Part shown: in pieces, positions 25,578 to 38,576 of the stretch
Position numbering within the stretch: the stretch's first letter is position 1
Layout: each line of letters starts with the position of its first letter
NCBI GenBank assembly: GCA_035771175.1
Contig: CM069593.1
Location: 33,740,741 to 33,804,740 of the forward strand
Direction: 5' to 3'
From: Paratinospora sagittata
Lineage: Eukaryota; Streptophyta; Magnoliopsida; Ranunculales; Menispermaceae
DNA: 64,000 nt
The notes under the pieces: generated by a model
Databases searched by the model: none
The model's input: only the letters and a program-made list of their open reading frames with translations
Told to the model about the DNA's origin: nothing
Made by a program: the position numbers and the translations under genes

Positions 25578-26794
25578 CAATCAACTACCTTTTGGATCGA
25601 TAAGTTAGTTGACTGACTAGTATATTGATTGACCAATCGGAACGTAAATATTAAATAACCACAACTTTTTCATTTTAACTATGGTTTGAGTAATTCAAAA
25701 TGAGTTGGATGGAGAAAGAGAATATCAACAAATTCATATGTCGTAGTTTACTTTCGGAACACCGGTCACCGTTGATTAGTACTTTAAATAATTAGTAGCA
25801 TCTGGTCCGGTCATTGATTTCTGGAAAGTCACTCAAACTGCTGGTTTTTTGGATCCTTTCCTCATATTTCCAACTCATTTTGAATTACTCAAATCGCAGT
25901 TAAAACGGAAGAGTTATGGTCATTTCAAGTTTATTTATCGATTGGTTAATTGATAATTCGGTCGGTAAGCAAACTTATATAGCAATCATCTACCTTTTGG
26001 ATCGATAAGTTAGTTGACTGACTACTATATTGATTGACCAATCGGTACGTAAATTTTAAATAACCACAACTTTTTCGTTTTAACTGTGGTTTGAGTAATT
26101 GAAAATAAGTTTGATGGTGAAAGAGAATATCTACAAATTCATATGTTGTAGCTTACTTTCGGAACACCGGTCACCGTTGATTAGTACTTTAAATAATTAG
26201 TAGCATCTGGTCCGGTCACTGATTACTGGAAAGTCACTCAAAGGTGCTGCTTTTTTAGATCATGTCCTCATATTTCCAACACATTTTGAATTAGTTAAAT
26301 CAGAGTTAAAACGAAAGAGTTATAGTCGTTCCAAGTTTATTTATCGATTGGTCAATTGATATGTCGGTCGGTAAGCAAACTTATATAGCAATCAACTCCC
26401 TTTTGGATCGATAGGTTAGTTGACTGACTAGTATATTGATTGACCAATCGGTACGTAAATTTTAAATAACCACAACTTTTTCATTTTAACTATGGTTTAA
26501 GTAATTCAAAATGAGTTGGATGGAGAAAGAGAATATCTACAAATTCATATGCTGTAGCTTACTTTCGGAACACCGGTCACCGTTAATTTGTACTTTAAAT
26601 AATTAGTAGCAACTGGCCCTGTCACTGATTACTGGAAAGTTACTCAAAGCTGCTGGTTTTTTGGATCTTGTGCACATATTTCCAACACATTTTGAATTAC
26701 TCAAATCGGAGTTAAAACGGAAGTGTTATGGTCATTTCAAGTTTATTTATCGATTGGTCAATTGTTATGTCGGTCGGTAAGCAAACTTATTTAG
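25578..26794 (+). repeat. 8-monomer period, partial copy 2 (3 monomers)
   Basis: Three monomers match 22,331-23,548, including actactatattg, gagtttgatggtg and gcacatatttcc/gtccacatatttcc variants. The next monomer (26,795) no longer matches its expected partner (23,549), so the register ends. The middle monomer has tagatcatgtcc and gaattagttaaatc, shared with about 21,390 rather than with 23,010, a sign of local conversion. Confidence 0.72.
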
Positions 26795-29700
26795 CAATCA
26801 ACTACCGTTTGGATCGATAAGTTAGTTGACTGACTAGTATATTGATTGACCAATCGGTACGTAAATTTTAAATAACCACAACTTTTTCGTTTAAACTATG
26901 GTTTGAGTAATTCAAAATTAGTTGGATGGAGAAAGAGAATTTCTACAAATTCATATGTTGTAGCTTACTTCCGGAACACCGGTCACCGTTGATTAGTACT
27001 TTAAATAATTAGTAGCAACTGGTCTGGTCACTGATAACTGGAAAGTCACTCAAAGCTGCTGGTTTTTTGGATCCTATCCTCATATTTCCAACACATTTTG
27101 AATTACTCAAATCGGAGTTAAAACGGAAGAGTAATGGTCATTTCAAGTTTATTTATCGATTGGTCAATTGATATGTCGGTCGGTAAGCAAACTTATATAG
27201 CGATCAACTACCTTTTGGATCGATAAGTTAGTTGACTGACAAGTATATTGATTGACCAATCAGAACGTAAGTATTAAATAACCACAACTTTTTCATTTTA
27301 ACTATGGTTTGAGTAATTCAAAATGAGTTGGATGGAGAAAGAGAATATCAACAAATTCATATGTTGTAGTTTACTTTCGGAACACCGGTCACCGTTGATT
27401 AGTACTTTAAATAATTAGTAGCAACTGGTCTGGTCACTGATAACTGGAAAGTCACTCAAAGCTGCTGGTTTTTTGGATTCTATCCTCATATTTCCAACAC
27501 ATTTTGAATTACTCAAATCGGAGTTAAAACGGAAGAGTAATGGTCATTTCAAGTTTATTTATCGATTGGTCAATTGATATGTCGGTCGGTAAGCAAACTT
27601 ATATAGCAATCAACTACCTTTTGGATCGATAAGTTAGTTGACTGACTAGTATATTGATTGACCAATCGGTACGTAAATTTTAAATAGCCACAACTTTTTG
27701 TTTTAACTATGGTTTGAGTAATTTAAAATGAGTTGGATGGAGAAAGAGAATATCTACAAATTCATAGGCTGTAACTTACATTCGGAACACCGGTAACCGT
27801 CGATTTGTACATTGAATATTTAGTAGGAACTGGTCTGGTCACCGATTACTAAAAAGTCACCGAAAGCTGCTGGTTTTTTAGATCGTGTCCTCATATTTCC
27901 GACACATTTTGAATTACTCAAATTGGAGTTAAAACGAAAGAGTTATGGTCTTTTGACGTTTACTTATTGATTGGTCAATCGATATGCCTGTCGGTAAGCA
28001 AACTTATATATCAATCAACTATCTTTTGGATCGACAACTTAGTTGACTGACTAGTATATTGATTGACCAATCGGAACGTAAATTTTAAATAACCACAAAT
28101 TTTTCGTTTTAACTATGGTTTGAGTAATTCAAAATGTGTTGGATGGAGAAAGAGAATATCTAAAAATTCATATGTTGTAGCTTACTTCCGGAACACCGGT
28201 CACCGTTGATTAGTACTTTAAATAATTAGTAGAACCTGGTCTCGTCACTGATAACTGGAAAGTCACTCAAAGCTGCTGGTTTTTTGGATCCTATCCTCAT
28301 ATTTCCAACATATTTTGAATTACTCAAATCGGAGTTAAAACGGAAGAGTAATGGTCATTTCAAGTTTATTTATCGATTGGTCAATTGATATGTCCGTCGG
28401 TACGCAAACTTATATAGCAATCAACTACCTTTTGGATTGATAAGTTAGTTGACTGACTAGCATATTGATTGACCAATCGGTACGTAAATTTTAAATAACC
28501 ACAACTTTTTCGTTTTAACTATGGGTTGAGTAATTCAAAACGAGTTGGATGGAGAAAGAGAATATCTACAAATTCATATGTTGTTGCTTACTTCCGGAAC
28601 ACCGGTCACCGTTGATTTGTACTTTAAATAATTAGTAGCAACTAGTCCGGTCACTGATTACTGGAAAGTCACTCAAAGGTGCTGCTTTTTTAGATCCTGT
28701 CCTCATATTTCCAACACATTTTGAATTACTCAAATCGGAGTTAAAAGTAAAGAGTTATAGTCGTTCCAAGTTTATTTATCGATTGGTCAATTGATATGTC
28801 GGTCGGTAAGCAAACTTATATAGCAATCAACTACCTTTTGGATCGATAAGTTAGTTGACTGACTAGTATATTGATTGACCAATCGGTACGTAAATTTTAA
28901 ATAACTAAAACTTATTCGTTTTAACTATGGTTTGAGTAATTTAAAATGAGTTGGATGGAGAAAGAGAATATCTACAAATTCATAGGCTGTAACTTACTTT
29001 CGGAACCCCGGTAAAGGTTGATTTGTACTTTGAATATTTAGTAGGAACTGGTCCGGTCATCGATTACTAAAAAGTCACCGAAAGCTGCTGGTTTTTTAGA
29101 TCGTTTCCTCATATTTCCAACACATTTTGAATTACTCAAATTGGAGTTAAAACGAAAGAGTTATGGTCTTTTGAGGTTTACTTATTGATTGGTCAATCGA
29201 TTTGCCGGTCGGTAAGCAAACATATATATCAATCAACTATCTTTTGGATCGATAACTTAGTTGACTGACTTGTATATTCATCGACCAATCGGTACGTAAA
29301 TTTTAATTAACCACAACTTTTTCGTTTTAACTATGGTTTGAGTAATTGAAAATGAGTTTGATGGAGAAATATAATATCTACAAATTCATATGTTGTAGCT
29401 TACTTTCAGAACACCGGTCACCGTTGATTAGTACTTTAAATATTTAGTAGCAACTGGTCCGGTCACTGATTACTGGAAAGTCACTCAAAGGTGCTGCTTT
29501 TTTAGATCCTGTACTCCTATTTCGAACACATTTTGAATTAGTCAAATCGGAGTTAAAACGAAAATGTTATAGTCGTTCCAAGTTTATTTATCGATTGGTC
29601 AATTGATATGTCGGTCGGTAAGCAAACTTATATAGCAATCAACTACCTTTTAGATCGATAAGTTAGTTGACTGACTAGTATATTGATTGACCAATCGGAA

Positions 29701-30449
29701 CGTAAATTTTAAATAACCACAACTTTTTCGTTTTAACTATGGTTTGAGTAATTCAAAATGAGTTGGATGGAGAAAGAGCATATCTAAAAATTCATATGTT
29801 GTAGCTTACTTCCGGAACACCGGTCACCGTTGATTAGTACTTTAAATAATTAGTTGCAACTGGTCCGGTCACTGATTACTAGAAAGTCACTCAAAGCTGC
29901 TGGTTTTTTGGATCCTGTCCTCATATTTCCAACACGTTTTGAATTACTCAAATCGGAGTTAAAACGGGAGAGTTATGGTCATTTGAAGTTTATTTATCGA
30001 TTGGTCAATTTGATATGTCGGTCGGTAAGCAAACTTATATAGCAAGCAACTACCTTTTGGATCGATAAGTTAGTTGACTGACTAGTTTATTGATTGACCA
30101 ATCCGTCCGTAAATTTTAAATAACCACAACTTTTTCGTTTTAACTATGGTTTGAGTAATTGAAAATGAGTTTGATGGAGAAATATAATATCTACAAATTC
30201 ATATGTTGTAGCTTACTTTCAGAACACCGGTCACCGTTGATTAGTACTTTAAATATTTAGTAGCAACTGGTCCGGTCACTGATTACTGGAAAGTCACTCA
30301 AAGGTGCTGCTTTTTTAGATCCTGTACTCCTATTTCCAACACGTTTTGAATTACTCAAATCGGAGTTAAAACGGGAGAGTTATGGTAATTTCAAGTTTAT
30401 TTATCGATTGGTCAATTTGATATGTCGGTCGGTAAGCAAACTTATATAG
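26795..30449 (+). repeat. Mosaic satellite block without a clear HOR
   Basis: Nine monomers of mixed type, with more private substitutions than elsewhere (caaaacgagttgg near 28,537, catcgaccaatc near 29,279, ggtaaaggttgatt near 29,011). A dimer step is visible, with gaaatataatatctac near 29,366 and again 812 bp later. The first monomer of the acacgttttg / aaaacgggag type appears at about 29,935. I see no longer period here and nothing other than satellite. Confidence 0.75.
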
Positions 30450-30855
30450 CAATCAACTACCTTTTGGATCGATAAGTTAGTTGGCTGACTAGTATATTGC
30501 TTGACCAATCGGTTCGTAAATTTTAAATAACCATAACTTATTCGTTTTAACTATGGTTTGAGTAATTTAAAATGAGTTGGATAGAGAAAGAGAATATCTA
30601 CAAATTCATATGTTGTTGCTTACTTCCGGAACACTGGTCACCGTTGATTAGTACTTTTAACAATTAGTAGCACAGGTCCGGTCACTGATTACTAGAAAGT
30701 CACTCAAAGCTGCTGGTTTTTTGGATCCTGTCCTCATATTTCCAACACGTTTTGAATTACTCAAATCGGAGTTAAAACGGGAGAGTTATGGTCATTTCAA
30801 GTATATTTATCGATTGGTCAATTTTATATGTCGGTCGGTAAGAAAACTTATATAG

Positions 30856-32479
30856 CAATCAACTACCTTTTGGATCGATAAGTTAGTTGACTGACTAGTA
30901 TATTGATTGACCAATCCGTCCGTAAATTTTAAATAACCACAACTTTTTCGTTTTAACTATGGTTTGAGTAATTCAAAATAAGTTGGATGGAGAAAGAGAA
31001 TATCTACAAATTCATATGTTGTTGCTTACTTCCGGAACACCGGTCACCGTTGATTAGTACTTTAAATAATTAGTAGCAACTGGTCCGGTCATTGATTACT
31101 GGAAAATCACTTAAAGCTGCTTGTTTTTTGGATCCTGTCCTCATATTTCCAACACATTTTGAATTTCTCAAATCGGAGTTAAAACGGAAGAGTTATTGTC
31201 ATTTCAAGTTTATTTATCGATTGGTCAATTGATATGTCGGTCGGTAAGAAAACTTACATATCAATCAACTATCTTTTGGATCGATAACTTAGTTGACTGA
31301 CTTGTATATTGATTGACCAATCGGTACGTAAATTTTAATTAACCACAACTTTTTCATTTTAACTATGGTTTGAGTAATTGAAAATGAGTTTGATGGAGAA
31401 AGATAATATCTACAAATTCATATGTTGTAGCTTACTTTCAGAACACCGGTCACCGTTGATTAGTACTTTAAATATTTAGTAGCAACTGGTCTGGTCACTG
31501 ATTACTGGAAAGTCACTCAAAGGTGCTGCTTTTTTAGATCCTGTCCTCATATTTCCAACACATTTTGAATTAGTCAAATCGGAGTTAATACGAAAGAGTT
31601 ATAGTCGTTCCAAGTTTATTTATCGATTGGTCAATTGATATGTCGGTCGGTAAGCAAACTTATATAGCAATCAACTACCTTTTGGATCGATAAGTTAGTT
31701 GACTGACTAGTATATTGATTGACCAATCCGTCCGTAAATTTTAAATAACCACAACTTTTTCGTTTTAACTATGGTTTGAGTAATTTAAAATGAGTTGGAT
31801 GGAGAAAGAGAATATCTACAAATTCATATGTTGTTGCTTACTTCCGGAACACCGGTCACCGTTGATTAGTACTTTAAATAATTAGTAGCAACTGATCCGG
31901 TCACTGATTACTGGAAAGTCACTTAAAGCTGCTTGTTCTTTGGATCCTGTCCTCATATTTCCAACACATTTTGAATTTCTCAAATCGGAGTTAAAACGGA
32001 AGAGTTATTGTCATTTCAAGTTTATTTATCGATTGGTCAATTGATATGTCGGTCGGTAAGAAAACTTACATATCAATCAACTATCTTTTGGATCGATAAC
32101 TTAGTTGACTGACTTGTATATTGATTGACCAATCGGTACGTAAATTTTAATTAACCACAACTTTTTCATTTTAACTATGGTTTGAGTAATTGAAAATGAG
32201 TTTGATGGAGAAAGATAATATCTACAAATTCATATGTTGTAGCTTACTTTCAGAACACCGGTCACCGTTGATTAGTACTTTAAATATTTAGTAGCAACTG
32301 GTCTGGTCACTGATTACTGGAAAGTCACTCAAAGGTGCTGCTTTTTTAGATCCTGTCCTCATATTTCCAACACATTTTGAATTAGTCAAATCGGAGTTAA
32401 TACGAAAGAGTTATAGTCGTTCCAAGTTTATTTATCGATTGGTCAATTGATATGTCGGTCGGTAAGCAAACTTATATAG
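30856..32479 (+). repeat. Two-monomer (812-bp) tandem duplication inside the HOR
   Basis: Monomer pair 30,856-31,667 is followed by a near-copy at 31,668-32,479. Shared marks are ccgtccgtaaatt, agctgcttgtt, gaatttctcaaatcgg, ggtaagaaaacttaca and gttaatacgaaag. Small differences (aaaataagttgg against aaaatgagttgg, gcttgttttttgg against gcttgttctttgg) show the pair duplicated before the 10-monomer unit did. The same structure is present 4,064 bp downstream. Confidence 0.83.
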
Positions 32480-32885
32480 CAATCAACTACCTTTTGGATC
32501 GATAAGTTAGTTGACTGACTAGTATATTGATTGACCAATCGGTAAGTAAATTTTAAATAACCAAAACTTATTCGTTTTAACTATGGTTTGAGTAATTTAA
32601 AATGAGTTGGATGGAGAAAGAGAATATCTACAAATTCATAGGCTGTAACTTACCTTCGGAACACCGGTAAAGGTTGATTTGTACTTTGAATATTTAGTAG
32701 GAACTGGTCCGGTCATCGATTACTAAAAAGTCACCGAAAGCTGCTGGTTTTTTAGATCGTGTCCTCATATTTCCAACACATTTTGAATTACTCAAATCGG
32801 AGTTAAAACGGAAGAGTTATTGTCATTTCAAGTTTATTTATCGATTGGTCAATTGATATGTCGGTCGGTAAACAAACTTATATAT

Positions 32886-33292
32886 CAATCAACTATCTTT
32901 TGGATCGATAACTTAGTTGACTGACTTGTATATTGATTGACCAATCGGTACATAAATTTTAAATAACCACAACTTTTTCGTTTTAACTATGGTTTGAGTA
33001 ATTCAAAATGAGTTGGATGAAGAAAGAGAATATCTAAAAATTCATATGTTGTAGCTTACTTCCGGAACACCGGTCACCGTTGATTAGTACTTTAAATAAT
33101 TAGTAGCAACTGGTCCGGTCACTGATTACCGGAAAGTCACTCAAAGCTGCTGGTTTTTTGGATCCTGTCCTCATATTTCCAACACGTTTTGAATTACTCA
33201 AATCGGAGTTAAAACGGGAGAGTTATGGTCATTTCAAGTTTATTTATTGATTGGTCAATTTGATATGTCGGTCGGTAAGCAAACTTATATAG
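32886..33292 (+). repeat. Subfamily E representative monomer (407 bp)
   Basis: Marks are aacacgttttg, aaaacgggagag, and an extra T in caatttgatatg, which makes the monomer 407 bp. The next monomer often has ggctgactagtatattgcttgac. I saw none before ~29.9 kb, while it is frequent afterwards, so it is a later or regionally confined subfamily. Confidence 0.82.
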
Positions 33293-34512
33293 CAATCAAC
33301 TACCTTTTGGATCGATAAGTTAGTTGGCTGACTAGTATATTGCTTGACCAATCGGTACGTAAATTTTAAATAACCATAACTTATTCGTTTTAACTATGGT
33401 TTGAGTAATTTAAAATGAGTTGGATGGAGAAAGAGAATATCTAAAAATTCATATGTTGTAGCTTACTTCCGGAACACCGGTCACCGTTGATTAGTACTTT
33501 AAATATTTAGTAGCAACTGGTCCGGACACTGATTACTGGAAAGTCACTCAAAGGTGCTGCTTTTTTAGATCCTGTCCTCATATTTCCAACACATTTTGAA
33601 TTAGTCAAATCGGAGTTAAAACGAAAGAGTTATAGTCGTTCCAAGTTTATTTATCGATTGGTCAATTGATATGTCGGTCGGTAAGCAAACTTATATAGCA
33701 ATCAACTACCTTTTAGAACGATAAGTTAGTTGACTGACTAGTATATTGATTGACCAATCGGAACGTAAATTTTAAATAACCACAACTTTTTCGTTTTAAT
33801 TATGGTTTGAGTAATTCAAAATGAGTTGGATGGAGAAAGAGAATATCTAACAATTCATATGTTGTAGCTTACTTCCGGAACACCGGTCACCGTTGATTAG
33901 TACTTTAAATAATTAGTAGCAACTGGTCCGGTCACTGATTACTAGAAAGTCACTCAAAGCTGCTGGTTTTTTGGATCCTGTCCTCATATTTCCGACACGT
34001 TTTGAATTACTCAAATCGGAGTTAAAACGGGAAAGTTATGGTCATTTCAAGTTTATTTATCGATTGGTCAATTTGATATGTCGGTCGGTAAGCAAACTTA
34101 TATAGCAATCAACTACCTTTTGGATCGATAAGTTAGTTGACTGACTAGTATATTGATTGACCAGTCCGTCCGTAAATTTTAATTAACCACAACTTTTTCG
34201 TTTTAACTATGGTTTGTGTAATTCAAAATGAGTTGGATGGAGAAAGAAAATATCTACAAATTCATATGTTGTAGCTTACTTTCAGAACACCGGTCACCGT
34301 TGATTAGTACTTTAAATATTTAGTAGCAACTGGTCTGGTCACTGATTACTGGAAAGTCACTCAAAGGTGCTGCTTTTTTAGATCCTGTCCTCATATTTCC
34401 AACACGTTTTGAATTACTCAAATCGGAGTTAAAACGGGAGAGTTATGGTAATTTCAAGTTTATTTATCGATTGGTCAATTTGATATGTCGGTCGGTAAGC
34501 AAACTTATATAG

Positions 34513-37500
34513 CAATCAACTACCTTTTGGATCGATAAGTTAGTTGGCTGACTAGTATATTGCTTGACCAATCGGTTCGTAAATTTTAAATAACCATAAC
34601 TTATTCGTTTTAACTATGGTTTGAGTAATTTAAAATGAGTTGGATAGAGAAAGAGAATATCTACAAATTCATATGTTGTTGCTTACTTCCGGAACACTGG
34701 TCACCGTTGATTAGTACTTTTAACAATTAGTAGCAACAGGTCCGGTCACTGATTACTAGAAAGTCACTCAAAGCTGCTGGTTTTTTGGATCCTGTCCTCA
34801 TATTTCCAACACGTTTTGAATTACTCAAATCGGAGTTAAAACGGGAGAGTTATGGTCATTTCAAGTATATTTATCGATTGGTCAATTTTATATGTCGGTC
34901 GGTAAGAAAACTTATATAGCAATCAACTACCTTTTGGATCGATAAGTTAGTTGACTGACTAGTATATTGATTGACCAATCCGTCCGTAAATTTTAAATAA
35001 CCACAACTTTTTCGTTTTAACTATGGTTTGAGTAATTCAAAATAAGTTGGATGGAGAAAGAGAATATCTACAAATTCATATGTTGTTGCTTACTTCCGGA
35101 ACACCGGTCACCGTTGATTAGTACTTTAAATAATTAGTAGCAACTGGTCCGGTCATTGATTACTGGAAAATCACTTAAAGCTGCTTGTTTTTTGGATCCT
35201 GTCCTCATATTTCCAACACATTTTGAATTTCTCAAATCGGAGTTAAAACGGAAGAGTTATTGTCATTTCAAGTTTATTTATCGATTGGTCAATTGATATG
35301 TCGGTCGGTAAGAAAACTTACATATCAATCAACTATCTTTTGGATCGATAACTTAGTTGACTGACTTGTATATTGATTGACCAATCGGTACGTAAATTTT
35401 AATTAACCACAACTTTTTCATTTTAACTATGGTTTGAGTAATTGAAAATGAGTTTGATGGAGAAAGATAATATCTACAAATTCATATGTTGTAGCTTACT
35501 TTCAGAACACCGGTCACCGTTGATTAGTACTTTAAATATTTAGTAGCAACTGGTCTGGTCACTGATTACTGGAAAGTCACTCAAAGGTGCTGCTTTTTTA
35601 GATCCTGTCCTCATATTTCCAACACATTTTGAATTAGTCAAATCGGAGTTAATACGAAAGAGTTATAGTCGTTCCAAGTTTATTTATCGATTGGTCAATT
35701 GATATGTCGGTCGGTAAGCAAACTTATATAGCAATCAACTACCTTTTGGATCGATAAGTTAGTTGACTGACTAGTATATTGATTGACCAATCCGTCCGTA
35801 AATTTTAAATAACCACAACTTTTTCGTTTTAACTATGGTTTGAGTAATTTAAAATGAGTTGGATGGAGAAAGAGAATATCTACAAATTCATATGTTGTTG
35901 CTTACTTCCGGAACACCGGTCACCGTTGATTAGTACTTTAAATAATTAGTAGCAACTGATCCGGTCACTGATTACTGGAAAGTCACTTAAAGCTGCTTGT
36001 TCTTTGGATCCTGTCCTCATATTTCCAACACATTTTGAATTTCTCAAATCGGAGTTAAAACGGAAGAGTTATTGTCATTTCAAGTTTATTTATCGATTGG
36101 TCAATTGATATGTCGGTCGGTAAGAAAACTTACATATCAATCAACTATCTTTTGGATCGATAACTTAGTTGACTGACTTGTATATTGATTGACCAATCGG
36201 TACGTAAATTTTAATTAACCACAACTTTTTCATTTTAACTATGGTTTGAGTAATTGAAAATGAGTTTGATGGAGAAAGATAATATCTACAAATTCATATG
36301 TTGTAGCTTACTTTCAGAACACCGGTCACCGTTGATTAGTACTTTAAATATTTAGTAGCAACTGGTCTGGTCACTGATTACTGGAAAGTCACTCAAAGGT
36401 GCTGCTTTTTTAGATCCTGTCCTCATATTTCCAACACATTTTGAATTAGTCAAATCGGAGTTAATACGAAAGAGTTATAGTCGTTCCAAGTTTATTTATC
36501 GATTGGTCAATTGATATGTCGGTCGGTAAGCAAACTTATATAGCAATCAACTACCTTTTGGATCGATAAGTTAGTTGACTGACTAGTATATTGATTGACC
36601 AATCGGTAAGTAAATTTTAAATAACCAAAACTTATTCGTTTTAACTATGGTTTGAGTAATTTAAAATGAGTTGGATGGAGAAAGAGAATATCTACAAATT
36701 CATAGGCTGTAACTTACCTTCGGAACACCGGTAAAGGTTGATTTGTACTTTGAATATTTAGTAGGAACTGGTCCGGTCATCGATTACTAAAAAGTCACCG
36801 AAAGCTGCTGGTTTTTTAGATCGTGTCCTCATATTTCCAACACATTTTGAATTACTCAAATCGGAGTTAAAACGGAAGAGTTATTGTCATTTCAAGTTTA
36901 TTTATCGATTGGTCAATTGATATGTCGGTCGGTAAACAAACTTATATATCAATCAACTATCTTTTGGATCGATAACTTAGTTGACTGACTTGTATATTGA
37001 TTGACCAATCGGTACATAAATTTTAAATAACCACAACTTTTTCGTTTTAACTATGGTTTGAGTAATTCAAAATGAGTTGGATGAAGAAAGAGAATATCTA
37101 AAAATTCATATGTTGTAGCTTACTTCCGGAACACCGGTCACCGTTGATTAGTACTTTAAATAATTAGTAGCAACTGGTCCGGTCACTGATTACCGGAAAG
37201 TCACTCAAAGCTGCTGGTTTTTTGGATCCTGTCCTCATATTTCCAACACGTTTTGAATTACTCAAATCGGAGTTAAAACGGGAGAGTTATGGTCATTTCA
37301 AGTTTATTTATTGATTGGTCAATTTGATATGTCGGTCGGTAAGCAAACTTATATAGCAATCAACTACCTTTTGGATCGATAAGTTAGTTGGCTGACTAGT
37401 ATATTGCTTGACCAATCGGTACGTAAATTTTAAATAACCATAACTTATTCGTTTTAACTATGGTTTGAGTAATTTAAAATGAGTTGGATGGAGAAAGAGA

Positions 37501-38576
37501 ATATCTAAAAATTCATATGTTGTAGCTTACTTCCGGAACACCGGTCACCGTTGATTAGTACTTTAAATATTTAGTAGCAACTGGTCCGGACACTGATTAC
37601 TGGAAAGTCACTCAAAGGTGCTGCTTTTTTAGATCCTGTCCTCATATTTCCAACACATTTTGAATTAGTCAAATCGGAGTTAAAACGAAAGAGTTATAGT
37701 CGTTCCAAGTTTATTTATCGATTGGTCAATTGATATGTCGGTCGGTAAGCAAACTTATATAGCAATCAACTACCTTTTAGAACGATAAGTTAGTTGACTG
37801 ACTAGTATATTGATTGACCAATCGGAACGTAAATTTTAAATAACCACAACTTTTTCGTTTTAATTATGGTTTGAGTAATTCAAAATGAGTTGGATGGAGA
37901 AAGAGAATATCTAACAATTCATATGTTGTAGCTTACTTCCGGAACACCGGTCACCGTTGATTAGTACTTTAAATAATTAGTAGCAACTGGTCCGGTCACT
38001 GATTACTAGAAAGTCACTCAAAGCTGCTGGTTTTTTGGATCCTGTCCTCATATTTCCGACACGTTTTGAATTACTCAAATCGGAGTTAAAACGGGAAAGT
38101 TATGGTCATTTCAAGTTTATTTATCGATTGGTCAATTTGATATGTCGGTCGGTAAGCAAACTTATATAGCAATCAACTACCTTTTGGATCGATAAGTTAG
38201 TTGACTGACTAGTATATTGATTGACCAGTCCGTCCGTAAATTTTAATTAACCACAACTTTTTCGTTTTAACTATGGTTTGTGTAATTCAAAATGAGTTGG
38301 ATGGAGAAAGAAAATATCTACAAATTCATATGTTGTAGCTTACTTTCAGAACACCGGTCACCGTTGATTAGTACTTTAAATATTTAGTAGCAACTGGTCT
38401 GGTCACTGATTACTGGAAAGTCACTCAAAGGTGCTGCTTTTTTAGATCCTGTCCTCATATTTCCAACACGTTTTGAATTACTCAAATCGGAGTTAAAACG
38501 GGAGAGTTATGGTAATTTCAAGTTTATTTATCGATTGGTCAATTTGATATGTCGGTCGGTAAGCAAACTTATATAG
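34513..38576 (+). repeat. 10-monomer HOR, copy 2 (4,064 bp)
   Basis: This is a collinear and almost identical copy of 30,450-34,512, including the internal 812-bp duplication (34,920-36,543). The next equivalent start is at 38,577. The monomer order is the same, with the single B-like monomer (ggctgtaacttacc, ggtaaaggttg) near 36,700 matching the one near 32,640. Confidence 0.88.

Larger units (their letters stand above)
30450..34512 (+). repeat. 10-monomer HOR, copy 1 (4,063 bp)
   Basis: The period is 4,064 bp, as shown by ggtaagaaaacttaca at about 31,245 and 35,309 and ttttagaacgataag at 33,711 and 37,775. This copy is 1 bp shorter because tagcacagg near 30,670 has lost an A relative to tagcaacagg near 34,733. 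The unit contains several 407-bp monomers with acacgttttg, aaaacgggag and caatttgat, and an internal two-monomer duplication at 30,856-32,479. Confidence 0.87.

Noticed and set aside
29854..30042. 62-codon plus-strand open reading frame
   Set aside because: It starts at TTG created by one substitution (tagttgcaac for tagtagcaac) and covers the stretch between two stops that is open in many monomers. It reads past the usual stop because of the extra T in caatttgat. It is a by-product of the repeat.
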